Positions 54,085 to 62,772 are shown, counted from the first letter of the stretch. The stretch: DNA of 64,000 bases from Pseudomonas putida (GCF_025905425.1 NZ_CP109603.1:4418501-4482500), one strand, 5' to 3'. The notes: generated by a model not told the origin, from the letters alone. Numbers and translations are program-made.

Positions 54085-55242
54085 TCAGTCCGCCACCGCT
54101 CGCAAGCGCCCTGCCCGCCGGTACGACTGCCGGGCAAAGCAGACGAACAGCCCTGCCATGATCGCCAGCGCCATCGGCAGCCCGTGCGGTGCCACATCCA
54201 TCGCCGCGCCACTGACCAGCGGCCCGACCAGGCTACCCACGCCCCACAGCAAGCCGACGCTGGCATTGGCCGTGACCAGGTCCTGCCCTTTGAAGCGCTG
54301 CCCGATCAGCACCAGCGCCAAGGTATAGATGCCCCCCGCCACAGCGCCCAGCACCACCAGCAGCGGCCACAGCAACCAGGTCATCTGCAGCAGCCACGGC
54401 AAGCCGATGCCAATCAGCATCGCCACCAGGCCGCACACCAGGTGCAGCCCAGTGCGCTCGACCCGGTCGGCCAACCAGCCCAAGGGCAGCTGGAACAACA
54501 TGTCGCCGGCAAACACCACCGTCACCATCAGCGCCGCCACACCCACGGCAAACCCGTGGCTGGTGGCATATACCGGCAGCAGCGACAGCACCACGGCGTC
54601 GAAGAAGGAGAAGAACAACACCGCCACGCACAAGGCCGGCGCCACGCGGAAGAAGCCGGCCAGGCCGAAGCTTTTGTCGCCTTCTTCATGCTCGACGTAA
54701 TCGTTGGGCACGGTCAGCACGATGCACAGCAGGGCCAGGCCATAGCAGGCGGTGACCACGCCGGTGATCCAAGGGCTGTTAGCCCCCAGCACGGCCAGCA
54801 TCGCCGGGCCAAGGACCTGGAAACCGGTGAAGCTGGTGGCGTACAGGGCCATGATCTTGCCGCGGTTGTGCTCGGGGCACAGCTCGTTGACCCAGGACTC
54901 GCCCAGAATGATGGCGATACCCATGCCGATGCCCAGGCCCAGGCGCAGCAATGCCAGCAGCCAGATCGAGTCGAAGGCGGACTCCAGCAAGGCAATGCTG
55001 ACGGTGCACAAGCTGAAGCACAGCAGGTAAATGGTGCGCCGGGTCAGCAGCCGGCAGCAGGCATCGACCATGAACGCCGAGAGCATCATCCCTGCCGCTG
55101 GGATGGCCGAAATGATGCCGATTTCAAGCGTGCCTGCGCCGGCCTCATGCAGACGCAACGACACCAACGGCAGGCTGGCCCCCAGGCTGAAGCCCACCAC
55201 CGACACGGCGAACAATAAGCCCGCCAGCAAACGCATGTTCAT
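54085..55242 (-). CDS. MFS transporter (YcaD/drug-exporter-like)
   Basis: A 385-residue membrane protein with 12 hydrophobic segments. MFS features include the motif-A-like loop after helix 2 (DACCRLLTRRTIYLL, degenerate) and LGLGIGMGIAIILGESWVNELCPEHNRGKIMALYATSFTGFQVLGP in helices 4-5. AAGGAG is nine bases before the ATG at 55242. The substrate is unknown. Its position between two FecR genes suggests, but does not prove, a link to siderophore or metal handling. Confidence 0.85.
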   Translation of the reverse strand: MNMRLLAGLLFAVSVVGFSLGASLPLVSLRLHEAGAGTLEIGIISAIPAAGMMLSAFMVDACCRLLTRRTIYLLCFSLCTVSIALLESAFDSIWLLALLRLGLGIGMGIAIILGESWVNELCPEHNRGKIMALYATSFTGFQVLGPAMLAVLGANSPWITGVVTACYGLALLCIVLTVPNDYVEHEEGDKSFGLAGFFRVAPALCVAVLFFSFFDAVVLSLLPVYATSHGFAVGVAALMVTVVFAGDMLFQLPLGWLADRVERTGLHLVCGLVAMLIGIGLPWLLQMTWLLWPLLVVLGAVAGGIYTLALVLIGQRFKGQDLVTANASVGLLWGVGSLVGPLVSGAAMDVAPHGLPMALAIMAGLFVCFARQSYRRAGRLRAVAD

Positions 55243-55565
55243 TTACCACTCCTTGCAAACCGAAAAGACGAGCAAACACGAGCGCGTACGCCGGGACGGC
55301 GGACGACGCAAAAGCGCGGATCAGTTCAGGGCGAGGTGTGGCGAGAAGGTGAAGGCAAACAGCACGCTGCGCCGACGCTTGAGCACCGTGTCGCTCGGCC
55401 ATGCACGACGCAGGGCCTGGAGTACAGGCTGGCGAGCATGTGGGAGGGACGGGTTACGGCGCATTGCTTTGACTACGCAGGTTGGTGAAAAGAGGCGGCA
55501 CTCTAGGCTAACGGTGGTCGGGCCGTCAATCATCAGGGGCCGCAGCAGCGCGGCCCCCTGCAGGC
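55243..55565. other. 323-base gap, no gene seen
   Basis: Lies between two minus-strand MFS genes. Short overlapping frames have no SD sequence or consistent codon bias. The Fsr stop is at 55566. It must carry the promoter for the 54085 gene, but no clear -35/-10 pair stands out. No T-tailed hairpin was found. Confidence 0.4.
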
Positions 55566-56780
55566 TCAACGCTTGCCGGTAGACGGCAGCAACACCGCCA
55601 ACAACCCGAACAACGGCAGGAACGAGCACACACCATACACATACTCGATACCGCGCAGGTCCGCGACATACCCCAGCAGCGCCGCGCCGATGCCGCCAAA
55701 GCCAAACATCAGCCCGAAGAAGATCCCGGCAATCATGCCCACGCTTCCCGGCACCAGCTCCTGTGCATACACCACGATGGCCGAAAACGCTGAGGCCAGG
55801 ATGAAGCCGATCACCACGCTCAACACCGTGGTCCAGAACAGGTCGGCATACGGCAGTGCCAGGGTGAACGGCGTCACGCCCAGAATCGAGAACCAGATCA
55901 CCGCCTTGCGCCCGATACGGTCACCGATCGGGCCACCAAAGAAGGTACCGGCCGCGACTGCGCCGAGGAACAGGAACAGGTGCAGTTGCGAGCTGGCCAC
56001 CGAGACGTCGAACTTCTCGATCAGGTAGAAGGTGAAGTAGCTGGTGAAACTGGCCATGTAGAAGTACTTGGAGAACACCAGCAGGCCCAGCACGATCAGC
56101 GCCGCAATCACCCGCTTGCGCGAGATGCCATGGGTGGCCTGCACGGCCTTGCGGGCCTTGGCCTGGTTCAGGTGCTCCTTGTACCAACTGCGCAGCATCA
56201 AGGTCACGGCGAAGAAGAACAGCCCTGCCAGACCGAACCAGGCCACGTGCGTCTGCCCGAACGGAATCACGATCGCCGCAGCCAACAGCGGCCCCAGCGC
56301 CGAGCCGGTGTTACCACCCACCTGGAAGGTCGATTGAGCCAGGCCAAAGCGCCCGCCCGATGCCAGCCGCGCGATGCGTGAAGTCTCTGGGTGGAAGGTG
56401 GACGAACCGATACCCACCAAGGCCGACGCCAGCAGAATCATCGGGAAGCTGCCGACGAAGGCCAGCATGACGATGCCCACCAGCGTGCACAGGGTACCCA
56501 GCGGCAACAGGTTCGGCGCGGGCCGACGGTCGGTAAAGAAGCCAACCCAGGGTTGCAGCAGCGAGGCCGTGATCTGGAAGGTCAGGGTGATCATGCCGAT
56601 CTGGGCGAAGCTCAGGTCGTAGTTGGCTTTGAGCATCGGGTAGATCGCCGGCAACACCGACTGGATCAGGTCATTGATCAGGTGCGCCAAGGCGCAGAAG
56701 CCGATGATGCGCATCACCAACGGGTTGGCTGGGTTCGCCGCAGCGTTGGTGGACGCCGTGGAGGTGCTACTGATGGCCAT
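55566..56780 (-). CDS. fsr: MFS exporter, fosmidomycin-resistance (Fsr) family
   Basis: This 404-residue MFS protein matches Fsr. Near the N-terminus it reads IIGFCALAHLINDLIQSVLPAIYPMLKANYDLSFAQIGMITLTFQITASLLQPWVGFFTDRRP, including the A motif GFFTDRRP. SSTFHPETSRIARLASGGRFGLAQSTFQVGGNTGSALGPLL follows in helices 4-5. It is an inner-membrane drug/proton antiporter. Natural substrates are unknown. It starts 183 bases from the second FecR, divergently. Confidence 0.88.
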   Translation of the reverse strand: MAISSTSTASTNAAANPANPLVMRIIGFCALAHLINDLIQSVLPAIYPMLKANYDLSFAQIGMITLTFQITASLLQPWVGFFTDRRPAPNLLPLGTLCTLVGIVMLAFVGSFPMILLASALVGIGSSTFHPETSRIARLASGGRFGLAQSTFQVGGNTGSALGPLLAAAIVIPFGQTHVAWFGLAGLFFFAVTLMLRSWYKEHLNQAKARKAVQATHGISRKRVIAALIVLGLLVFSKYFYMASFTSYFTFYLIEKFDVSVASSQLHLFLFLGAVAAGTFFGGPIGDRIGRKAVIWFSILGVTPFTLALPYADLFWTTVLSVVIGFILASAFSAIVVYAQELVPGSVGMIAGIFFGLMFGFGGIGAALLGYVADLRGIEYVYGVCSFLPLFGLLAVLLPSTGKR

Positions 56781-56872
56781 GTGCCTGAATCTCCGTGCGC
56801 AGATTTGGGATCCGATTATCGGGAAACAAATAGATACATAGCTACCTTTTTTATCCCTCTGTCGAAACGTAC

Positions 56873-56890
56873 TTGTAAATGGTTCTCAAT
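56873..56890. promoter_or_regulatory. Fur-box-like element between fsr and the second fecR
   Basis: TTGTAAATGGTTCTCAAT, the reverse complement of a sequence differing in two of 18 positions from the element before fecI (52563-52580). It lies 74 bases before the orphan FecR ATG, in the divergent region with fsr. Confidence 0.5.
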
Positions 56891-56963
56891 ATAATTAGCA
56901 TCCTCGACTCATTCCCCTGTCATCGTTGGGCAAAACGGCCCCTATCGTGAGCAGACCGATCCC

Positions 56964-57896
56964 ATGAGCCCGATGCCCGCCAAGCAATTCCAGCCCGATC
57001 CACAGCAGGAAGCCCTGGAGTGGTTCTCGCGTTTGCGTCAACCCGGCTGTGACGAAGGCGAACGCCAGGTATTCGCCGCCTGGTGCCAGGCGCCGCAAAA
57101 CGCCCAGGCCTACGCTGAGCTGGAAACCTTCTGGCAACAACTGCAACCCCCACCGGCTCGCCCCCGCCCGCGGCAGATAACGGCCCGCCGCAGCCACCTG
57201 GGCAAATGGCTGGCCCTGCTGTTTTTGCTGGTGCTGGGCGCTTTGGCTTACCTGTACTGGCCGCTGATGCAGCGCCTGGGCAGCGAGATGCACACCGACG
57301 TTGGCGAACGCCGCAGCCTGCGCCTGGCCGACGGTTCGACCGTGCACCTGGACAGCGCCAGCGCGATGAACGTGGACCTGCGTGGGCGTACCCGTCAGTT
57401 GCACCTGGTCCAAGGCCAGGTGTACCTGGAGGTGCTGCTCGATGGCCGAGCCATGGAAGTGGAAGTGGGCGATGCGCGCATCCAGGTATTTGGTACCCGC
57501 CTGCAAATCGCACGCTATGCACACCATGACGAACTGGTAGTGGTCAGTGGCAAGGCAATGGTTGTCCAGGGCGGCGAGCAGCGCCTGGTCTCGGCCGGCG
57601 AGCGGGTGACGTTCGATGGCACGCGGATCGATAGCGTGCAAAAGGCTGATCTGAAGACCGCCGACAGTTGGCGCAACGGCCGACTGCGTGCCACCGACAT
57701 GCCACTGGGGCAGGTGCTGGAACGCCTGGCGGGGTATCAGGGGGAACGCCTATGGATACTCGACGAGCAAACCGTCCATCGGCGTGTAAGCGGCGATTTC
57801 AACCTCGACCGCCCTGCCGAAAGCCTTGCCGCACTGGCCAGCACCCAGCAATTACAGCTGCAGGGCGTGCTCGGGCATTGGCTGATCGTTCGCTAA
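56964..57896 (+). CDS. Orphan FecR-family anti-sigma factor
   Basis: This FecR homologue (310 aa) has the N-terminal anti-sigma domain (QEALEWFSRLRQPGCDEGERQVFAAWCQ), one inner-membrane helix (LALLFLLVLGALAYLYWPLM, about 75-94), and the periplasmic FecR domain (VGERRSLRLADGSTVHLDSASAMNVDLRGRTRQLHLVQGQVYLEV) ending in an STN-like part. No sigma gene precedes it and tRNA-Met follows. It may act on the sigma factor at 52615 or on one elsewhere. Confidence 0.88.
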   Translation: MSPMPAKQFQPDPQQEALEWFSRLRQPGCDEGERQVFAAWCQAPQNAQAYAELETFWQQLQPPPARPRPRQITARRSHLGKWLALLFLLVLGALAYLYWPLMQRLGSEMHTDVGERRSLRLADGSTVHLDSASAMNVDLRGRTRQLHLVQGQVYLEVLLDGRAMEVEVGDARIQVFGTRLQIARYAHHDELVVVSGKAMVVQGGEQRLVSAGERVTFDGTRIDSVQKADLKTADSWRNGRLRATDMPLGQVLERLAGYQGERLWILDEQTVHRRVSGDFNLDRPAESLAALASTQQLQLQGVLGHWLIVR

Positions 57897-57951
57897 GGGC
57901 GCCCCTGGCGGCTAAGTTTTTGAAAGCGTGCAAATTTTTTTGAAATGAGTG

Positions 57952-57980
57952 TTGACAGAGGGGCATCACAAGGGAATAAT
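57952..57980 (+). promoter_or_regulatory. Consensus promoter for tRNA-Met
   Basis: TTGACA (57952-57957), a 17-base spacer and AATAAT (57975-57980), eleven bases before the tRNA. Confidence 0.9.
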
Positions 57981-57990
57981 GCGCGCCATT

Positions 57991-58067
57991 GGCTACATAG
58001 CTCAGTTGGTTAGAGCATAGCATTCATAATGCTGGGGTCCGGGGTTCAAGTCCCTGTGTAGCCACCA
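57991..58067 (+). tRNA. tRNA-Met (CAU), elongator type
   Basis: A 77-base cloverleaf: acceptor GGCTACA/TGTAGCC, anticodon loop TTCATAA (CAT), T arm with GTTCAAGTC, encoded CCA. It is not an initiator: acceptor position 1 is G paired to C. A CAU anticodon could in principle be tRNA-Ile2, but the sequence resembles elongator Met. Confidence 0.92.
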
Positions 58068-58075
58068 AACATGAT

Positions 58076-58106
58076 AAAGGGCTTACCGAAAGGTAGGCCC
58101 TTTTTC
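58076..58106 (+). terminator. Terminator after tRNA-Met
   Basis: AAAGGGCTTACC-GAAA-GGTAGGCCC followed by TTTTT; a GNRA tetraloop stem. Confidence 0.9.
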
Positions 58107-58160
58107 TTTGCCTGCGAAAAAGTACGGCCTGTGGGGGCAGCCTTACAGGGCCGCGTCACA

Positions 58161-58778
58161 TCAACGAACACCCGTCACGGCCACAGCCAGACCCAGCCCG
58201 ATCAGTGCCACGCCGATCACCCGGTCTACCAGCCGCTGCCGCTCGATCATCGCCTTGCGCAGTGCCGTGCTGGAGAAGAACACCGCTACCAGGCTGAACC
58301 ACACCCAATGGGCAAAGGACATGAACGCGCCATAAGCGAAGTCCAGCGCCAGCGGGCTGCCCGGCTGGACCACCTGGGTGTAGGCGCTGATGACGAAGAG
58401 CATGGTCTTGGGGTTCAGGGCATTGGTTAGAAAACCTGTGCGCAGTGCCGCCCACACGCTGGCGCCGGTGTGCTGACCGATACCGTCGAGGCTGATTCGC
58501 GTGGCGTTGGTCAGCGACTTGTAGCCCAAGTAGATCAGGTAACCCGCGCCTACCACCTTCATGAACAGGAACAGCGATGGGCTCTGGCTGATGATCACGG
58601 CGATGCCCAGCACCGTGTACAGCACATGCACCTGCACGCCCAAGGCGATCCCCACGGCAGCCGCCAGCCCGGCCTTGCGACCCTGTGCATAACTGCTGCG
58701 AGTGACCATGGCGAAGTCGGCCCCAGGGCTGATGACGGCGAGGATAGTGAACAGGGCTACAGCGATGAGTTCAGTCAT
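58161..58778 (-). CDS. LysE/RhtB-family amino-acid exporter
   Basis: A 205-residue membrane protein with five to six helices: AVALFTILAVISPGADFAMVTRSSYAQGRKAGLAAAVGIALGVQVHVL at the N-terminus carries the LysE signature SPGxD. A central GFLTNALNPKTMLF is the usual family motif. It exports amino acids or derivatives; the substrate is unknown. The divergent LysR gene may regulate it, though the 226-base gap also holds a REP pair. Confidence 0.9.
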   Translation of the reverse strand: MTELIAVALFTILAVISPGADFAMVTRSSYAQGRKAGLAAAVGIALGVQVHVLYTVLGIAVIISQSPSLFLFMKVVGAGYLIYLGYKSLTNATRISLDGIGQHTGASVWAALRTGFLTNALNPKTMLFVISAYTQVVQPGSPLALDFAYGAFMSFAHWVWFSLVAVFFSSTALRKAMIERQRLVDRVIGVALIGLGLAVAVTGVR

Positions 58779-58903
58779 TGGCGGGTCTCGATTGGCGATG
58801 AAAATGCACAGACACGCCGATTATCCTGGGCTTATGGGCAGCGAAAAATCGATTTATAGTGGCGGTTATTCGATAGTTTTCCTCACAGAGGTGCAGTGCC
58901 TGG

Positions 58904-58987
58904 TCTGGCCTCTTCGCGGGGCAAGCCCGCTCCCACAGTGCATGTCTGTTATCGGTGGGAGCGGGCTTGCCCCGCGAAGAGGCCAGA
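58904..58987. repeat. REP pair upstream of the LysR gene
   Basis: Arms 58904-58936 and 58955-58987 match exactly (TCTGGCCTCTTCGCGGGGC / GCCCCGCGAAGAGGCCAGA) with an 18-base spacer, ending 17 bases before the LysR ATG. A REP pair this close to a start, in a divergent promoter region, is unusual, as most lie after genes. Confidence 0.93.
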
Positions 58988-59004
58988 ACAGGCACCACAA
59001 AACC

Positions 59005-59910
59005 ATGAAACTGCCTCCCCTCAACGCCTTCCGCTACTTCGACATCGCCGCCGAAACCGAAAGCTTCGTGCGCGCCGCCGAGCGCCTGCATGTCACTCAC
59101 GGCGCGGTCAGCCGCCAGGTTCGGCTGCTTGAGGAAAGCCTCGGCATCGAACTGTTCGAACGCCGCAACCGGGCCATTTTTCTCACCGCCGCCGGCCGCG
59201 CGCTGCAGGGCACCACCCAGGCCATGTTCGAACAGCTCGAAGGCGCCGTGCAGCGCCTGCAACAGCAGGCGCGCGACAATGTGCTGGTCCTCTCCTGCGA
59301 ACCCACCATCGCCATGCGCTGGCTGATACCGCGCCTGCCCCGCTTCCACACCGCCCACCCCGACCTGCAACTGCACCTGGTGGCCGCTGGCGGGCCACTG
59401 GACTTCACGCGCAGCGGCGTCGATCTGGCACTGCGCCGCGACGACTTCCACTGGGACCGCCAACTCCATCACCGCAAGATCTGCGACGAATGGATCGGCC
59501 CGGTCTGCCGCCCTGGCGCCGTCACCGGCCTCGATGGCCAGCGCCTGCTGCACAGCCGCACGCGGCCCAGTGCCTGGCCCACCTGGCTGCGCCTGAGCGA
59601 GCAACTGGCCAGCCACACCGAGGAGCACTTCTACCTGTCGATCCAGGCCGCCAGTGCGGGCCTCGGCCTGGCCATGGGGTCAGCCTTGATGGTGCGCGAC
59701 GAAATCGACAGCGGCCAACTGCAGGCCCCCTTCGGCTTCTTGCGCGACGGCTCTGCCTACCATCTGCTCAGCCCACATCCGCTGGACGATGGCGGCAAAC
59801 GCCAGCGTTTCGCCGAATGGGTGATCGGCGAATGCCAGGCCTGTTTGGCTCACTTGGGCTTGATACAGAACGACGAGCCCGCACTGCCGTCGCCACCCCA
59901 GGTGCGGTAG
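59005..59910 (+). CDS. LysR-family transcriptional regulator (GcvA-like)
   Basis: This 301-residue regulator has an N-terminal HTH (LPPLNAFRYFDIAAETESFVRAAERLHVTHGAVSRQVRLLEESLGIELFERR, with the GcvA-type N-terminus). The C-terminal effector domain starts at about 90 (VLVLSCEPTIAMRWLIPRLPRFHTAHPDLQLHL). It is divergent from LysE and could control it. Its 3' end overlaps the convergent M15 peptidase gene by 61 bases. Confidence 0.88.
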   Translation: MKLPPLNAFRYFDIAAETESFVRAAERLHVTHGAVSRQVRLLEESLGIELFERRNRAIFLTAAGRALQGTTQAMFEQLEGAVQRLQQQARDNVLVLSCEPTIAMRWLIPRLPRFHTAHPDLQLHLVAAGGPLDFTRSGVDLALRRDDFHWDRQLHHRKICDEWIGPVCRPGAVTGLDGQRLLHSRTRPSAWPTWLRLSEQLASHTEEHFYLSIQAASAGLGLAMGSALMVRDEIDSGQLQAPFGFLRDGSAYHLLSPHPLDDGGKRQRFAEWVIGECQACLAHLGLIQNDEPALPSPPQVR

Positions 59911-60434
59911 CCGGCGGTGTCGATATGAATGCGACCTGACGGGTAGCGACCCAGGCCCATGTTCCAGGCCTGGCCATGTTGTTGCCAGAAACGGCACAGT
60001 GGATTGGGGTCGGCCCAGGCCGGCAACAGGATATCGACGGCGAATGCGCGGGTATGGGCGCTGTTGGCGGCGCCACCAGCACATCGGTTGAGGCCAGGAT
60101 CACGGTAGGCCGAGACCACTTCGAACTGGCGCAGGATGCCTTGGTCGTCAAGGCTTTTGAGCAGTGAGAGGGTCGAGCGTACCGCTGGCCATTGGCTGGC
60201 AGGTGGCACTGCGAAAGGTGAAGCCCGGCACAGCCGCCAGTCCGAGGCCGAGCGAAGCAGTTGATGGATAGGCACCACCCCGTACAGGCGCGCATCCACC
60301 AGCATTTCGCGGAACGGGCGCGTCTGATGATCGCCAGCCCATTGGGCGAACATCCACAGGTCGCGGTCATCGGCGTGCGCCGCATTGATCACCCACATGC
60401 CCGCCGCCAGCAGTAGCCACTTCGCCCTTGTCAT
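59850..60434 (-). CDS. Periplasmic M15-family peptidase-like protein
   Basis: A 194-residue protein with a signal peptide (MTRAKWLLLAAGMWVINAAHA). Zinc-ligand candidates typical of M15 (D-Ala-D-Ala/VanY-like) occur: H-T-R-A-F-A-V-D at about 129-136, and a later H in GRIHIDTAGYRTWGGDG. It may cleave peptidoglycan peptides. The ATG at 60434 follows a G-rich SD. Its stop lies inside the LysR gene. Confidence 0.75.
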   Translation of the reverse strand: MTRAKWLLLAAGMWVINAAHADDRDLWMFAQWAGDHQTRPFREMLVDARLYGVVPIHQLLRSASDWRLCRASPFAVPPASQWPAVRSTLSLLKSLDDQGILRQFEVVSAYRDPGLNRCAGGAANSAHTRAFAVDILLPAWADPNPLCRFWQQHGQAWNMGLGRYPSGRIHIDTAGYRTWGGDGSAGSSFCIKPK

Positions 60435-60571
60435 CCCTGCCCCCGGCTCAAGCCTCAAGACCTGCAATTAGGGCCGTTTTGCAGCCCATCACTGCGGTTC
60501 GTCGCCACGACAAACCCGCTCCCACAGGTATAGTGCAGTTCTTTAAAGACTCGCACCGCCCCCTTTACCAA

Positions 60572-61210
60572 TTACTCCAACGCCCGCAACCGATACTGCG
60601 GCGGCAGTTGGGCAAACCCGCTGATGGTGGTGTCCAGGCTCTTCCAACGCCCGTCCTTGATGCCATAGATGCAGCCATGCACCGACAGCTCCTGCCCACG
60701 GTGCCAGGCGTTCTGCACGATGCTGGTGTGGGCCACGTTGGCGACCTGCTGGATCACGTTCAGCTCGCACAGGCGATCGACTTGCGCCTCTTCGGTTTCC
60801 AGCTTGGCCAGCTCGCCGCGCTTTTCGTAGTACAAGTCGCGGATCGAACGCAGCCAGCCGTCGATCAAGCCTAGCTGGCGGTCCTGCATGGCTGCGCGCA
60901 CGCCGCCGCAGCCGTAGTGGCCGGTGACCAGGATGTGTTTGACCTTAAGCACTTCGACGGCGTACTGGATCACCGACAGGCAGTTAAGGTCGGTGTGCAG
61001 CACCACGTTGGCGACATTGCGGTGGACGAACAGGTCGCCGGGCAGCATGCCAACGATCTCGTTGGCCGGCACGCGGGCGTCGGAGCAACCGATCCAGAGG
61101 AATTCCGGGGTTTGCTGACGGGCCAGCTTGGCGAAGAAATCGGGGTCACGCTGGGTGATGGCATCGGCCCAGCGCGCGTTGTTGTCGATCAGTTCCTGCA
61201 GGTCGTGCAT
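60572..61210 (-). CDS. can: Beta-class carbonic anhydrase
   Basis: Interconverts CO2 and bicarbonate. The 212-residue protein has the zinc/catalytic block WIGCSDARVPANEI (Cys, Asp, Arg) and VTGHYGCGGVRAA (His and Cys). It is close to Can. SD sequence is weak. It is followed by 38 bases to a REP-like fragment at 60512-60530 (AAACCCGCTCCCACAGG). Confidence 0.94.
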   Translation of the reverse strand: MHDLQELIDNNARWADAITQRDPDFFAKLARQQTPEFLWIGCSDARVPANEIVGMLPGDLFVHRNVANVVLHTDLNCLSVIQYAVEVLKVKHILVTGHYGCGGVRAAMQDRQLGLIDGWLRSIRDLYYEKRGELAKLETEEAQVDRLCELNVIQQVANVAHTSIVQNAWHRGQELSVHGCIYGIKDGRWKSLDTTISGFAQLPPQYRLRALE

Positions 61211-61261
61211 GGTCTTGCCTCATCAGGTTGTACCTGTGTGACTGGACCTGCCCCTGCAGGG

Positions 61262-61717
61262 TCACTCTTCGAACAGGGTGCAGGCCATCACCAGGGCATC
61301 TTCGCGGCCGCCGGCGATAGGGTAGTAGTCGCGGCGGCGGCCGATTTCGTTGAATCCGTAGCGCTCGTACAACCGATAGGCCGACTGGTTGCTGGCACGC
61401 ACTTCCAAAAAGCACTCGCGGCCATTGAGCTGATAGGCCCGCGCCATCAGGTGTTCGAGCAGACACAGGCCCAGGCCGCAACCCTGATTCTCGGGTTTGA
61501 CGGTGATGTTGAGCAGGTGCGCTTCATCAATGATCACATTGATAACGCCATGGCCGACCTGCTGCTGGCCATCGAACATCAGCCACACTTCGTAGGACTT
61601 AAGCGCATCCTGAAAGATTCCCCGGGTCCAGGGATGACTGAACGCGGCATATTCGATCTTAAGCACGGCATCCAGATCCGCCTCGGTCATCGGGCGGAAA
61701 CTGATCGAGTCACTCAT
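61262..61717 (-). CDS. rimI: Ribosomal protein bS18-alanine N-acetyltransferase RimI
   Basis: A 151-residue GNAT acetyltransferase: AcCoA block VKPENQGCGLGLCLLEHLM (about 78-96) and the RimI-type RASNQSAYRLYERYGFNEIGRRRDYYP. It acetylates the N-terminal Ala of S18 (bS18). It overlaps the psi-subunit gene by four bases, the same pairing as holD-rimI in E. coli. Confidence 0.93.
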   Translation of the reverse strand: MSDSISFRPMTEADLDAVLKIEYAAFSHPWTRGIFQDALKSYEVWLMFDGQQQVGHGVINVIIDEAHLLNITVKPENQGCGLGLCLLEHLMARAYQLNGRECFLEVRASNQSAYRLYERYGFNEIGRRRDYYPIAGGREDALVMACTLFEE

Positions 61718-62499
61718 TCAACGCTCTTCCAGCGCGCCATCAGCTGGCGCATGGCTTGCCAGACGTCCGCCTTGCGTTGCGGCTCGTCCATCAACAGTTC
61801 AAGGCCCGGCAAGGCCCAGGCATCGCCCAGGCCGTCGAGCTTCAGTGTTTGGTAGTAGGTTTGCGCATCGGTATTGCCGGCAAAACGCAGCGCAGGCAGC
61901 CCGATCAGCCACAAGCAACTGCAAGGGGCTTCTTCCAGGCGCGCCTGGATGAACCCCTGGACGAAATCACGTGCAGCGTCCGGGCCCTGGTCCATGTTGC
62001 CGCGCACCAGCAGCGGCCAGCGCACCGGTTCGCCGATGATCTGCGGGGCGTCGGGCAGGCCGGCGGCGCGCAACATGTCCTTGAGTAGCAGGTAGGACGG
62101 GTCGCGGCTCTGGAACGGCTGGCCCGTGGCCAGCTCCACCAGCAGCAGGCAGCTGCCGGCGCGCAGCAGCTGCAACGCGAAGCGTGGTGGTGGCACCGGC
62201 ACCGGGCGCGGGGCCGGGGCCGGCTCTTCTGCCTCGACGGCCTTGGCCGCAGGTTTTGGAGTGCTGCCAGGACGTGGAATTTCGATTTTCGGGCGTTCGC
62301 CGGCGCGTGCCTGGGGCGCGATGGGCGCCGCGTTGGCGGCCGGCGCCGGCTTGACGTCGAAGTCGATGTCTTCGACCGGCCCCACCGGCAACAACAGTTC
62401 GGGGCGTGACGGTGCGGCGAACGGCAGTTCGGCGCGCGGCAGCCAGTGCACCACTTGCATGGCGGAAAGGTAGGCGCGGCGACGGGGTTCGGTCAGCAA
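61714..62499 (-). CDS. holD: DNA polymerase III psi subunit (diverged pseudomonad HolD)
   Basis: A 261-residue protein, about twice E. coli HolD. The N-terminus RRRAYLSAMQVVHWLPRAELPF resembles the E. coli chi-binding start RRDWQLQQLGITQW; a Pro/Ala-rich linker (about 35-100) follows, then a globular end. The location next to rimI matches E. coli and the cryptic psi subunit found in P. aeruginosa (recall). I choose the TTG at 62499 because the conserved RRRAYL region lies upstream of the ATG at 62460. Some annotations call it a TonB-like or hypothetical protein. Confidence 0.78.
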   Translation of the reverse strand: MLTEPRRRAYLSAMQVVHWLPRAELPFAAPSRPELLLPVGPVEDIDFDVKPAPAANAAPIAPQARAGERPKIEIPRPGSTPKPAAKAVEAEEPAPAPRPVPVPPPRFALQLLRAGSCLLLVELATGQPFQSRDPSYLLLKDMLRAAGLPDAPQIIGEPVRWPLLVRGNMDQGPDAARDFVQGFIQARLEEAPCSCLWLIGLPALRFAGNTDAQTYYQTLKLDGLGDAWALPGLELLMDEPQRKADVWQAMRQLMARWKSVE

Positions 62500-62592
62500 G
62501 GGACGGGTATCCGAGGGGCTAAATCAATCGAGCATTCTAACGCCGTTAGCATTCGCGTGCCGCAACTGGTCGGCGGATTTTTATTGGCTGTA

Positions 62593-62629
62593 CCGGCCCT
62601 TTCGCGGGCAAGCCCGCTCCTACAGGGGC
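62593..62629. repeat. Single REP unit
   Basis: CCGGCCCTTTCGCGGGCAAG then CCCGCTCCTACAGG; one unpaired copy, self-complementary around GGGCAAGCCC. It lies between holD and the kleisin gene. Confidence 0.85.
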
Positions 62630-62772
62630 TGCGTCGCTGACAATACCGGCGGCAGGCGCCGAGATTCCCCCAGCAAAATAAGGGACATTTCTCATTACAG
62701 ACCAAGGGGTGAAATCCTCCCCCCTGGATGCAGTACAATCGCCCCCTTTTTCTTGGCAACGAGTCGAAGCCA

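Noticed and set aside
55321..55629. Minus-strand reading frame of about 100 codons between the two MFS genes
   Set aside because: It overlaps the fsr coding end, has no SD and has a basic, biased composition.
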